DNA from: Bacillota bacterium
Lineage (GTDB): Bacteria; Bacillota; Clostridia; Peptostreptococcales; Anaerovoracaceae
Assembly (NCBI GenBank): GCA_029101005.1
Contig: JAQXQE010000007.1
Span: 1 to 64,000, forward strand
Length of the DNA stretch: 64,000 nucleotides
Direction: 5' to 3'
Part shown: piece after piece, positions 1 to 7,508 of the stretch
How positions within the stretch are numbered: the stretch's first letter is position 1
Layout: every line of letters begins with the position of its first letter
Position numbers and translations under genes: made by a program
Notes under the pieces: generated by a model
Told to the model about the DNA's origin: nothing
Database searches by the model: none
What the model saw: the letters and a program-made list of their open reading frames with translations, nothing else

Positions 1-66
1 CCTCCTGTTACTTTTGATAGTGATGCGGTCGCCAAACCGTCACTATTGTAACAGAGGTTTTTTAAT
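1..66 (+). terminator. Large hairpin terminator at the left edge
   Basis: An imperfect long stem (CCTC, TGTTAC, ATAGTGA and CGGT paired with their complements) is followed by a run of six T on the plus strand. It fits an intrinsic terminator of a plus-strand gene lying left of the window. Confidence 0.6.
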
Positions 67-97
67 TCTCGAACATTTACTAAAGTTTTATTTACTC

Positions 98-118
98 ACC
101 CCTGGTAGAACCAGGGGT
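98..118. other. Short perfect hairpin of unknown role
   Basis: An 8-bp perfect stem (98-105 with 111-118) around a 5-nt loop sits between the two terminators at the left edge. Only a short T run follows it, so it is at best a weak terminator. No gene is attached to it. Confidence 0.4.
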
Positions 119-145
119 TTAAGTCTAGCTAAAGCGCCAATAAGA

Positions 146-173
146 AAATGACTCGCGGTATCGCGAGTCATTT
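146..173 (-). terminator. Terminator of the thioester surface protein gene
   Basis: A 10-bp perfect stem (148-157 with 162-171) closes a 4-nt loop. On the minus strand it is followed by a T-rich stretch just after the stop codon of the 187-1302 gene. Confidence 0.75.
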
Positions 174-186
174 ATTTTACCTATAC

Positions 187-1302
187 TTATGCCTTTCTTC
201 TGATTCGTACGAAAAGCACGATTGCTGTTACTGATGAGAGAAGCAGACTCGCATAGAGTGAGATTGGCGAATAATCACTTGTATCGACAAGTCCAGTCTC
301 CTCGTCTGAATCTTCACCTGGCTCTGTTACTGTATTCTTAGCGCATGTGAGTGGCATTGAACCGCAGAGTTCTACTGTCTCTACATCTGCGCAGAGCATA
401 GTCTGGTAAGGAACATAGTATCCACCCTTGAGAGCCTCCTGAGTTGTGTCGAACTGATAGAGCTTTGCTGGATACTTGAACTCAGCCTCTACTTCGAGCA
501 TAGCATCATCTTTGACGTTCACGCTATCCTCTGTTGTGAGTTTGAACTTCTCACCACCTGCAACGCTTGTGAGCTCATTGCCATCAGCATCTACTGCTGT
601 AATGTCTTCTGGAAGCACGAGCTCGTATGTGAGCACACAGTTCTCTGGATTAACTACAGTCATAAGTTCTGTCTCCCAGAGTCCGTCTATCTCCTCGAAG
701 ATTGCCTCGCCATCCACCTCAATATCGCTTGATGCAGGTGCATTGACAAGCTCCTTGCCTTTAGCGTAGAGCATAATTGCATTGATGATATCGAGCATTG
801 GAATGTCGTCACGCTTGATGAGATCGTCTATATCGAACTCAGGATTGCCTGGTACGTTCCACTCGCTCATCAGAAGCCATACGATGTTCTGAGTAATCTC
901 AGCCGCCTCATAGTCAGCGTACGCCTTACCACCCTCGTACTGTGCATAGTACTCATATACCGGATCAAGGAAGCCCTTGCCGTTATATGGATATCCAGCG
1001 TAGAGGACTCTCTTGAGCACGTCACGCTGCTTGTCTGTGAGAAGCAGTCTGTCATCATTTGCCTCTACATATATTGTTGGATTAGCGTAACCCTCAGCAT
1101 CCATTACAGGCCAGATGTACTTCTGCTGCATGCAGTAGATTACCTTTCTCTCGCCCTTGACCATAACATCTTTAGATGTTGCATCTGCGACTGGCTTGAG
1201 CTTGAATGTATCATCAGCTGCATAATTCACTGCAGGAACTGCTCCGATAAGCAGGCACACTGCGAGAAGCATCAGCATAGTTTTTCTAACAAATAGTCTC
1301 AT
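187..1302 (-). CDS. Cys-Gln thioester (TQXA-type) surface adhesin with a degenerate sorting signal
   Basis: Secreted surface protein of 371 residues. The start at 1302 is chosen because an AAGGGG ribosome binding site lies 8 nt upstream. Residues 1-29 form a signal peptide. YCMQQK (Cys57) and ITQNIVW (Gln138) match the two halves of the thioester domain (PF08341/TQXA), whose internal Cys-Gln bond lets adhesins attach covalently to host amines. Residues about 200-320 look like a beta-rich stalk. The C-terminus has a membrane segment and a basic tail (RIRRKA), preceded by VDTSDYSP where a sortase substrate would read like LPKTGDNSP, so wall anchoring may be altered or lost. No sortase gene is nearby. 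The family is confident; ligand and anchoring are unknown. Confidence 0.82.
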   Translation of the reverse strand: MRLFVRKTMLMLLAVCLLIGAVPAVNYAADDTFKLKPVADATSKDVMVKGERKVIYCMQQKYIWPVMDAEGYANPTIYVEANDDRLLLTDKQRDVLKRVLYAGYPYNGKGFLDPVYEYYAQYEGGKAYADYEAAEITQNIVWLLMSEWNVPGNPEFDIDDLIKRDDIPMLDIINAIMLYAKGKELVNAPASSDIEVDGEAIFEEIDGLWETELMTVVNPENCVLTYELVLPEDITAVDADGNELTSVAGGEKFKLTTEDSVNVKDDAMLEVEAEFKYPAKLYQFDTTQEALKGGYYVPYQTMLCADVETVELCGSMPLTCAKNTVTEPGEDSDEETGLVDTSDYSPISLYASLLLSSVTAIVLFVRIRRKA

Positions 1303-1373
1303 GTTTCTTTCCCCTTGTTTTCGCGATTTTTGCATTATAACATCAATCAATCAGAAAATAAACATCTTGAATA

Positions 1374-1409
1374 CAAAAAAATAAGACCTCCTGCAATGCC
1401 GAAGGTCTT
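1374..1409 (-). terminator. Terminator downstream of the racemase-like gene
   Basis: The stem AAGACCT (1383-1389) pairs with AGGTCTT (1403-1409). Read on the minus strand it is followed by seven T (1374-1380 on the plus strand are all A). Confidence 0.75.
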
Positions 1410-1430
1410 GTTTCTTAAGTCTGTTTCTAT

Positions 1431-1508
1431 CTACAGCGCCTTGATCTTGAAGCATCTGCCCTTCTTGTCGAAGGTGTAGATCTTGAAGCCTCTTATATGA
1501 GTTATTCT
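1431..1508 (-). pseudogene. Coding-like tail in frame behind the racemase-like gene
   Basis: Directly after the TAA of the 1509-2273 gene the same frame stays open for 25 codons and ends in TAG at 1431-1433. Its end reads GFKIYTFDKKGRCFKIKAL and uses the codons favoured by neighbouring genes (TTC, AAG, ATC, GGC). There is no start codon inside it. It may be the 3' end of a lost gene joined here by deletion, or a former C-terminal extension cut off by the TAA. I do not recognise the family. Confidence 0.35.
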
Positions 1509-2273
1509 TTAGAAATAACCGTAATATTCCTTCTGAACAACCGCGTGATATACGTTATCAATCATTGTGTTGAAGTCGAATACTGGAAGTCCCGTTCTCG
1601 CCTGAATCGCCTTCGCATATGGAGGCAGGTCACTGCACTCAAGAAGGATTGCTCCGATGTCTGGATTCTCCTCAACGAGCTTGGCAGCAATATCGCATAT
1701 ATCCTGCTTGAGCTTACCATTGTCTAGTTCAGGTCTTCCCCAGCGGATTGCTGAGAAGCTCTCGAGATTACCAATGTTCTGTACGATCAGGCGACTTGAA
1801 TCACTTCCAACCTTTGCGAGAAGCTCATCGTCGATATCGTCTCCGCTTGCTGCGAAGACTGCAATCTTCTTTCTCTCTCCAAGAGCTGTCTTAATCAAAG
1901 GAAGCTGGCAAAGGCTTGACATGAATACAGGAACATCAACAACATTTGCGATGTCCTTCTGGAAGTGAGCGAAGTATCCGCATGCACCGATAATTGCGCG
2001 CACGCCCTCAGCCTCGAGTTCTCTTGCTGCATTGAGAATCTGCTCCTTGATAGCAGGATCTCCAGAAAAAAGTTGCTCGATCTCAAATGACACAACCTTG
2101 TACTTAACCGGGAACGGATAAGTTGTCGCATTCGCAACATTGCCCGGAAGCTTTGGATAGATCAGGTTAACAGCAATGATGCCGATTGCGAAACCTGATG
2201 TGTATGATACCAAAGTGTTGTGAGTAGCATCCAGCTCGTGGATGTTCTCGATATTGCTTTTCCAGCTTGCCAT
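1509..2273 (-). CDS. Aspartate/glutamate racemase-superfamily protein
   Basis: A 254-residue cytosolic protein with the two cysteines of the Asp/Glu/hydantoin racemase superfamily: Cys98 in IGACGYF and Cys213 in LLECSDLPPYA. These normally act as paired acid and base on either face of an alpha-carbon. Substrate is unknown. The ATG at 2273 is preferred; a TTG at 2285 would add four residues, and neither has a good ribosome binding site. It lies 55 nt behind the opine-dehydrogenase-like gene on the same strand and probably shares its transcript, so the two may act on the same amino acid. The frame continues as coding-like sequence past the stop. Confidence 0.7.
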   Translation of the reverse strand: MASWKSNIENIHELDATHNTLVSYTSGFAIGIIAVNLIYPKLPGNVANATTYPFPVKYKVVSFEIEQLFSGDPAIKEQILNAARELEAEGVRAIIGACGYFAHFQKDIANVVDVPVFMSSLCQLPLIKTALGERKKIAVFAASGDDIDDELLAKVGSDSSRLIVQNIGNLESFSAIRWGRPELDNGKLKQDICDIAAKLVEENPDIGAILLECSDLPPYAKAIQARTGLPVFDFNTMIDNVYHAVVQKEYYGYF

Positions 2274-2328
2274 ATTCTTTACCAACTTTCTGTCGTGCTT
2301 AATAGTAGTGCGAGTGTTCAGCCGAAGA

Positions 2329-3561
2329 CTACTTCTCTACGTAGTTACCGTTGTGGAGATAGTCAAGGAGCTGATCCTTATCGAGGTGTCCGATTCCAAG
2401 CTCATCAAGAGTGAGTCCTGTAGCATAGAAATCCTTACCTGTCATTACTGATCCAAGTGTGATCATTGAATCTACAACAGGTGTAGGTACGCCGAACTTC
2501 TTACCAAGCTCGTGGTAGATGTGGCATCCTACTGGAACGTCCTCTGTAACGTATCTGTCCTGAATTGTGAAAGGACCTGTCTTGAATCCTGTCTCCCACT
2601 GGTGATCGAATGGTACATTGCAGTCGTCTCCCATATACTCAGGTCCAAGGATTGAAGTTCTCTGGAAGAATGTCTCCTTAGGATATCTAGCCATTCCAAC
2701 ACCCATAGCCTCTGAGAGTGCAATCTCCTCGAGATAGAGTGCGTACTGAACCTCTGAGATTGATGGGCAGTATGCGTGGCTGTAGATTGAGTACTTGTAT
2801 GGATCGTTGCCACCGTAGATTCTTCCGAAGTTCTCCATTACACCAACACCAAGGATAGTTCCCGGGCAGTGGAGTACTGGGTTAACATTTGAGAAACCGA
2901 TATCCATTACTGTATCTCCAGCAGCATATCCGTCTCCCTCAGTGATTGAATCGAAGCATCCGAGGCACTTTGAGCTCTCGAGGAATACTTCCTGATCTGT
3001 CATAGGAAGTGCAGCACCTCTGAGTGTCTTAGCTCTGTATACGAGCCACATCTCACCTGTAGATACTCCGCCCTCCTTCTCAACTCTTGTTCCGTAAGGT
3101 GCACTTGACCATCCACCGATGATAACCTTCTTGTCGCAGCCCATCTCTCTCATCTTCTTTCTGAGCTTAAGTGAACCGTAGTTATCTGGGATGATGTGAA
3201 TTACCATGCCATCCTCAAGCAGTGGAACGAGCTCCTCGAAGAAGAGTGAATGTGCAACTGAAGGAATAGCGATGATGATAATCTTAGCCCCCTTAACAGC
3301 CTCAGCCATATCTGATGTCAGCATGCTGAACTCAGCCTTGCCATATCTTGTCCAGCTGTACTGGTTCTTCTGGATACCGCCGAGTGTAATTCCTGACTTC
3401 TCAACACTCTTAAGAGTCTTGTCGTAGAAAGCAGGGAAATCAAAAATTCTCACGTCCTTGTTCTTGCCACTGAGAACGCAGTCAGCAGCACATGTCTTTC
3501 CAACGTTACCGCCACCGAGGACAGCAACTGGAGCATTCATCAGAACATCCATCTCAAACAT
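2329..3561 (-). CDS. NAD/octopine dehydrogenase family protein
   Basis: A 410-residue protein with an N-terminal Rossmann nucleotide-binding loop (VAVLGGGNVG, residues 13-22) and the layout of the NAD/NADP octopine/nopaline dehydrogenase family (PF02317): a dinucleotide domain to about residue 190, then a helical domain with a conserved His/Asn-rich patch (SNVNPVLHCPG, around residue 225). Family members make or break opines, or act as 2-hydroxyacid/imine dehydrogenases. The start at 3561 follows an AAAGGGG site 8 nt upstream. It sits between a butyrate kinase gene (upstream, separated by a terminator) and the racemase-like gene, which suggests amino-acid catabolism. The exact reaction cannot be told from sequence. 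Confidence 0.78.
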   Translation of the reverse strand: MFEMDVLMNAPVAVLGGGNVGKTCAADCVLSGKNKDVRIFDFPAFYDKTLKSVEKSGITLGGIQKNQYSWTRYGKAEFSMLTSDMAEAVKGAKIIIIAIPSVAHSLFFEELVPLLEDGMVIHIIPDNYGSLKLRKKMREMGCDKKVIIGGWSSAPYGTRVEKEGGVSTGEMWLVYRAKTLRGAALPMTDQEVFLESSKCLGCFDSITEGDGYAAGDTVMDIGFSNVNPVLHCPGTILGVGVMENFGRIYGGNDPYKYSIYSHAYCPSISEVQYALYLEEIALSEAMGVGMARYPKETFFQRTSILGPEYMGDDCNVPFDHQWETGFKTGPFTIQDRYVTEDVPVGCHIYHELGKKFGVPTPVVDSMITLGSVMTGKDFYATGLTLDELGIGHLDKDQLLDYLHNGNYVEK

Positions 3562-3645
3562 ATCTTTTACCCCTTTTATATATAATTTTTGTATTGTATA
3601 TTAACTGTTTTATTATACTCTTATTACTAAACAATAGCAATGTAA

Positions 3646-3669
3646 AACGGACCCGCGATCGGATCCGTT
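3646..3669 (-). terminator. Terminator behind the first butyrate kinase gene
   Basis: Arms AACGGA (3646-3651) and TCCGTT (3664-3669) pair, with further C-G pairs inside; on the minus strand a TTTTA stretch follows. It separates the kinase gene from the opine-dehydrogenase-like gene. Confidence 0.55.
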
Positions 3670-3689
3670 CGTGTCTCGTTATGTCGCTA

Positions 3690-4829
3690 TTATCTAGCAG
3701 GTACTGTTCCTGGAGCAACTCCTGGTACGATGCTGATTCTGTCGATTGATGAAGCCTTGATCTCTGCGAAATCCTGAAGCTCCTCCTTGCCCTGAGCAAC
3801 TCTAAGTGCTCCAGCAGCGAGAGCCTCCATCTCGTACTCACCTGGCATTACCTCAACTGGAGCAATGAACTCTACCATGTTTGTTACATAGTCTGTGATC
3901 ATCTTACCGTATGAGATTCCACCTGTGAGTATGATTCTGTCAACCTTACCGCTTACTACAGCTGAGAGCTTTGCGATGTCCTTACCAACATTGTAAGCCA
4001 TTGCCTCGTATACGATCTTAGCGTACTCATCGCCAGCCTCGATCATCTTCTCAATAGCGATAGCATCTGTTGTTCCGAGGTGAGCCTTGAGTCCACCGTT
4101 ACCGTGGATGAGCTTCATAGCCTCCTTAGCTGTGTACTTGCCTGAGTAGCAGAGGTCGATGAGACCCTTAGCGCCAACTCCGCCACCTCTCTCTGGTGTG
4201 AAGTTACCCTCATCGTCATTAACTGAGTCGATGTTAACTCCGTTCTTGTAGAGTCTGATTGAGCTTCCGCCACCGAGGTGAGCAACGATGAATGTGCACT
4301 CGTCGAATGACTTGCCGAGCTTCTCCTCAGCGCACTTGATAGCCATAGCTCTTGTGTTGAGTGTGTGACCTACTGTGAAGTGTGGGAGCTCTGGAACTCC
4401 AGAAACTCTAGCGATAGGCTGCTTCTCATCTGTTCCGATTGCATCGTAGATGCAAGCGAGGCTGCCATACTCCTTAGCGAAGTCGAACGCAACCATGCTT
4501 CCGAGAAGTGATGCGTGCTTAGCTGTGTCCTCTGGTCTTGTGAGGTAGTCAATCATAGCCTGGTCGATGCCGATAGCCCCGTGTGGGCAAGCGCAGATGT
4601 TACCACCTCTTGAGCAAGCAACTGTGATGCTGTCAGCAGCGATGTCGTGCTTAGCAAGCGCCTCTCTGATCTTAGCATTTCTGAACTCGAACTGATCAAG
4701 AACGTCGTCGAACTGAGCCATCTCCTCCTGGCTGTGTCTAAGAGTTTCTGTGAACAGCTCCTTATCGTCCTCGTATACAGCAATCTTTGATGATGTTGAA
4801 CCGAGGTTCATTACAAGAATTCTCTCCAT
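3690..4829 (-). CDS. buk: Butyrate kinase paralogue A
   Basis: Acetokinase-family (ASKHA fold) acyl kinase of 379 residues, converting an acyl-phosphate plus ADP to a free carboxylic acid plus ATP. The N-terminal phosphate loop reads VMNLGSTSSK; HLGGGSSIRL (near residue 190) and the glycine-rich adenosine loop LTGGISYG (near 303) are present. It is more like its neighbour at 5002-6117 than like the third kinase at 34530, whose loop reads INPGATSTK. About 20 extra residues rich in Pro and Val (VPGVAPGTVPAR) extend the C-terminus. A weak AAAGGG ribosome binding site precedes it. The closeness to a VOR-type oxidoreductase suggests branched-chain acyl-phosphates as substrates; that is inference. 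Confidence 0.9.
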   Translation of the reverse strand: MERILVMNLGSTSSKIAVYEDDKELFTETLRHSQEEMAQFDDVLDQFEFRNAKIREALAKHDIAADSITVACSRGGNICACPHGAIGIDQAMIDYLTRPEDTAKHASLLGSMVAFDFAKEYGSLACIYDAIGTDEKQPIARVSGVPELPHFTVGHTLNTRAMAIKCAEEKLGKSFDECTFIVAHLGGGSSIRLYKNGVNIDSVNDDEGNFTPERGGGVGAKGLIDLCYSGKYTAKEAMKLIHGNGGLKAHLGTTDAIAIEKMIEAGDEYAKIVYEAMAYNVGKDIAKLSAVVSGKVDRIILTGGISYGKMITDYVTNMVEFIAPVEVMPGEYEMEALAAGALRVAQGKEELQDFAEIKASSIDRISIVPGVAPGTVPAR

Positions 4830-4930
4830 TACTTTATTACCCTTTCTATTATCAAATTAATACCGAAATAAACAATTTATTATACATTCACAAAGCCCGC
4901 GAAACAAGGCTGCACCGCGATATCTCACGC

Positions 4931-4962
4931 AAAAAAACAGCGCCCGAAGTTAATCGGGCGCT
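4931..4962 (-). terminator. Terminator behind the second butyrate kinase gene
   Basis: A 9-bp perfect stem (4939-4947 with 4954-4962) is followed on the minus strand by seven T. It makes the two adjacent kinase genes separate transcription units, or an attenuated pair. Confidence 0.8.
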
Positions 4963-5001
4963 TGATTTTATCTCTGTAAGTATTCCAGCGCGTCGCAGAT
5001 A

Positions 5002-6117
5002 TTAGTAGATCTTGATTCTGTCTGCTGCTGAAGCCTTGATCTCGCCGAAGTTCTGGAGCTTCTCCTCGCCTCTGAGTACTCTGAGAGCACCTGATGAGAG
5101 AGCCTCCATCTCGTACTCGCCAGCCATTACATATACTGGAGCGATGAATCCAACCATCTTCTCGATCTGAGCTGTGAGTGACTTTGAGTAAGCGATTCCA
5201 CCTGTGAGAACGATAGCATCAACCTTACCGCAAACTACTGCTGAGAGCTTAGCGATGTCCTTAGCAACTGTGTATCCCATTGCCTCGTATACAACCTTTG
5301 CCTTCTCGTCGCCAGCCTCTACCATAGCCTCAACGTCTCTAGCGTCTGTTGTTCCGAACCATGCCATGAGTCCACCCTGACCGTGGAACGCCTTTGTAAC
5401 CTGCTTGTCTGTGAGTCCCTCATTGAACTTCTTGAAGCAGTACTTAACGAGCTCCTTTGATGAAACTCCGCCGCCTCTCTCTGGTGTGAAGTTACCCTCG
5501 TCGTCGTTAACGCAGTCGATGTTAACACCCTGCTCGAAGAGTCTTACTGAGCTTCCGCCACCGAGGTGAGCAACGATCATATTGCAGTCGTCGAACTTCT
5601 TGCCGAGCTTCTCCTCTGCAACCTTGATTCCCATAGCTCTTGTGTTAAGAGTGTGTCCTACTGTATATCTTGGAATCTCAGGAACTCCTGTTACTCTTGC
5701 AACTGGCTGCATCTCGTCTGTTCCGATAGCATCATAGATGCAAGCGAGAACGTCATGCTCCTTCTTGATCTCCCAAGCGATAAGGCTTCCGAGAAGTGAA
5801 GCATGTGGGAATGTATCCTCTGGTCTTGTGAGGTAGTCAACCATCTCCTGGTCGATCTCGATTGCGCCGTGTGGGCAAGCGATAATGTTACCACCTCTTG
5901 AGCAAGCAGCTGTGAGTGAGTCAACTGTTACGCCGTTCTCCTCGAGTGCCTCGAAAATCTTAGCCTTTCTGAACTCGAGCTGGTCGATTACTCCGTCGAA
6001 CTGAGCCATCTCCTCAGCTGTGTGTCTGAGAGTCTTTGTGAACAGCTCCTTGTTGTCATCATAAACAGCAATCTTTGATGATGTTGAACCCATGTTCATT
6101 ACAAGAATTCTTTCCAT
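5002..6117 (-). CDS. buk: Butyrate kinase paralogue B
   Basis: Acyl kinase of 371 residues, nearly identical in its first residues to paralogue A (MERILVMN-GSTSSKIAVY) and sharing HLGGGSS and LTGGIAYSKS. It therefore looks like a tandem duplication that has since diverged, for example in residues 230-260 and at the C-terminus, which lacks the Pro/Val tail of A. It would make ATP by substrate-level phosphorylation from an acyl-phosphate. It lies 94 nt downstream of the LysR gene on the same strand, and LysR in turn is divergent from the 2-oxoacid oxidoreductase operon. Why two copies are kept side by side is not clear; different chain-length or branched-chain preference is one possibility. Confidence 0.9.
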   Translation of the reverse strand: MERILVMNMGSTSSKIAVYDDNKELFTKTLRHTAEEMAQFDGVIDQLEFRKAKIFEALEENGVTVDSLTAACSRGGNIIACPHGAIEIDQEMVDYLTRPEDTFPHASLLGSLIAWEIKKEHDVLACIYDAIGTDEMQPVARVTGVPEIPRYTVGHTLNTRAMGIKVAEEKLGKKFDDCNMIVAHLGGGSSVRLFEQGVNIDCVNDDEGNFTPERGGGVSSKELVKYCFKKFNEGLTDKQVTKAFHGQGGLMAWFGTTDARDVEAMVEAGDEKAKVVYEAMGYTVAKDIAKLSAVVCGKVDAIVLTGGIAYSKSLTAQIEKMVGFIAPVYVMAGEYEMEALSSGALRVLRGEEKLQNFGEIKASAADRIKIY

Positions 6118-6211
6118 GTCCTATAGTTTCCTTTCCATTTCTCGATGGATATACCACCACATTTACCTTCATCTATTAAAACGCCTTCACGGGGCGAATT
6201 AATCATACTTA

Positions 6212-7117
6212 CTAATCGTACTTCTTTATCGGTGCTTCTGCAACTGCTTCTTTGAAACAATTGATGAAATTCTTCAGCACAGGTTTCGAAACATTCTCTT
6301 CTCTAACGGCGATATTGATATCTCTCTTAATCTCGGAGCCGAGAGGCACAATCTCAGGCTTCAAATCGCCCTCAAGTCCACCTCCACATGCTTCCATAGA
6401 CAGTGCTGACATAATTGTGCATCCCTTACCGTGTGCAATCATATTGACAAGCGCAGGGTTGCAAATCTTGTCGTTCAGCGGAACAGTAGTTACGTCGATA
6501 GACTGGAATGCCTCTGGAATGATTCTCTCTCTGCCGTAGTCAGAGATGTACATAGCCTTGCCATCTAAATAATCAAATGGACAAGGCGACGGAGCATTAG
6601 TTCCCGGAGGGAAAACTACTACGTATGGATCATCAGCGAGATGAATCCATCTGAAGCGTCGGTCCTCCCAGGCGCGCTCACATATTCCAAGATCAGCCTC
6701 TCCTCGCTCAAGCCACTCCTTCATCTCAAACGGATCTCCAGTATTTGCGTCTACGAGCACATCCGGATATCTCTTTCGAAACAGCTCAACAGCCCTTGGA
6801 AGCCACTTGATTGCTACAGTATCTACAACACCAACATGGATAGTAACCATGTTGCCCGTCTTCTGCGCAACCAGTGTCGACTCGAAACTTCCGAAAGAAC
6901 CTACTACTCTTCTGATCTCTGGCAGGAGTACCTTGCCGCTGTCAGTAAGTCTTACTCCAGTAGAAGTTCTAGAGAAAAGTCTTACACCGATCTCATCTTC
7001 GAGACTCTTGATTACATAAGATATTCCCGCCTGAGTATAGCCAGTCTTCTCAGAGGCCTTACCAAAACTACCTGCATCTGCAACAGCAAGGAAAATTCTG
7101 AATTTATTTATATCCAT
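6212..7117 (-). CDS. LysR-family regulator divergent from the VOR operon
   Basis: A 301-residue LysR-type transcription factor. Residues 1-60 form the winged helix-turn-helix (MDINKFRIFLAVADAGSFG, then YTQAGISYVIKSLEDEIG), followed by a periplasmic-binding-like effector domain from about residue 90. The start at 7117 is set by a TGGAGG site 11 nt upstream; upstream in-frame codons lack one. LysR regulators usually control the divergent gene and their own promoter, so the 4Fe-4S/VOR operon beginning at 7299 is the likely target, and the downstream kinases may be as well. A 16-bp dyad in the spacer (7222-7237) is a candidate operator. The effector is unknown. Confidence 0.88.
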   Translation of the reverse strand: MDINKFRIFLAVADAGSFGKASEKTGYTQAGISYVIKSLEDEIGVRLFSRTSTGVRLTDSGKVLLPEIRRVVGSFGSFESTLVAQKTGNMVTIHVGVVDTVAIKWLPRAVELFRKRYPDVLVDANTGDPFEMKEWLERGEADLGICERAWEDRRFRWIHLADDPYVVVFPPGTNAPSPCPFDYLDGKAMYISDYGRERIIPEAFQSIDVTTVPLNDKICNPALVNMIAHGKGCTIMSALSMEACGGGLEGDLKPEIVPLGSEIKRDINIAVREENVSKPVLKNFINCFKEAVAEAPIKKYD

Positions 7118-7221
7118 ATTGATAAAAACCTCCAAAAATTGGACGTTGTTTTGTACAAACGAACATCTTTTATCCCGTGTCAAGAATCTCTTATGAGTAA
7201 TTATATTTACCCGCTACCCTG

Positions 7222-7249
7222 CTGTCAATTATGGCAGTAAATTTATAGT
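7222..7249 (+). promoter_or_regulatory. Candidate LysR operator and VOR operon promoter
   Basis: The dyad CTGTCA-ATTA-TGGCAG (7222-7237) has outer arms that pair with one mismatch. Its left arm can serve as a weak -35 (CTGTCA) 16 nt before TATAGT (7244-7249). It lies between the divergent LysR and oxidoreductase genes. Confidence 0.45.
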
Positions 7250-7298
7250 GGCTAGTAGGCAATGGCTTACGTAAGATGAAATGAATGGAGGAAAATCT

Positions 7299-7499
7299 AT
7301 GGCAAGAGTAGAGATCGTTTCAGAGCTGTGCAAGAGCTGTGGATACTGTATCAAGTTCTGCCCTAAGAAGGTTCTTGATTACGGCAAGAAAGTTAATTCT
7401 AAAGGATACGAGTATGTTGAAGCCGTTAATGACGGTTGTGTAGCATGCTGCTCCTGTGCACGTATGTGCCCAGCTGGAGCTATCAACGTATACAAGTAG
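7299..7499 (+). CDS. 2-oxoacid:ferredoxin oxidoreductase, 4Fe-4S (delta) subunit
   Basis: A 66-residue ferredoxin-type protein with two Cys clusters, CKSCGYCIKFCP (residues 11-22) and CVACCSCARMCP (46-57), each giving the CxxCxxCxxxCP pattern of a bacterial 2[4Fe-4S] ferredoxin, the second with an additional Cys. It passes electrons from the thiamine-diphosphate centre of the oxidoreductase to external ferredoxin. The start at 7299 follows a GGAGG site 7 nt upstream; an ATG at 7281 lies upstream of that site and is less likely. It is the first gene of a four-gene operon in the delta-alpha-beta-gamma order common for VOR/KOR enzymes of Clostridia. Confidence 0.9.
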   Translation: MARVEIVSELCKSCGYCIKFCPKKVLDYGKKVNSKGYEYVEAVNDGCVACCSCARMCPAGAINVYK

Positions 7500-7508
7500 G
7501 AGGGTCAA

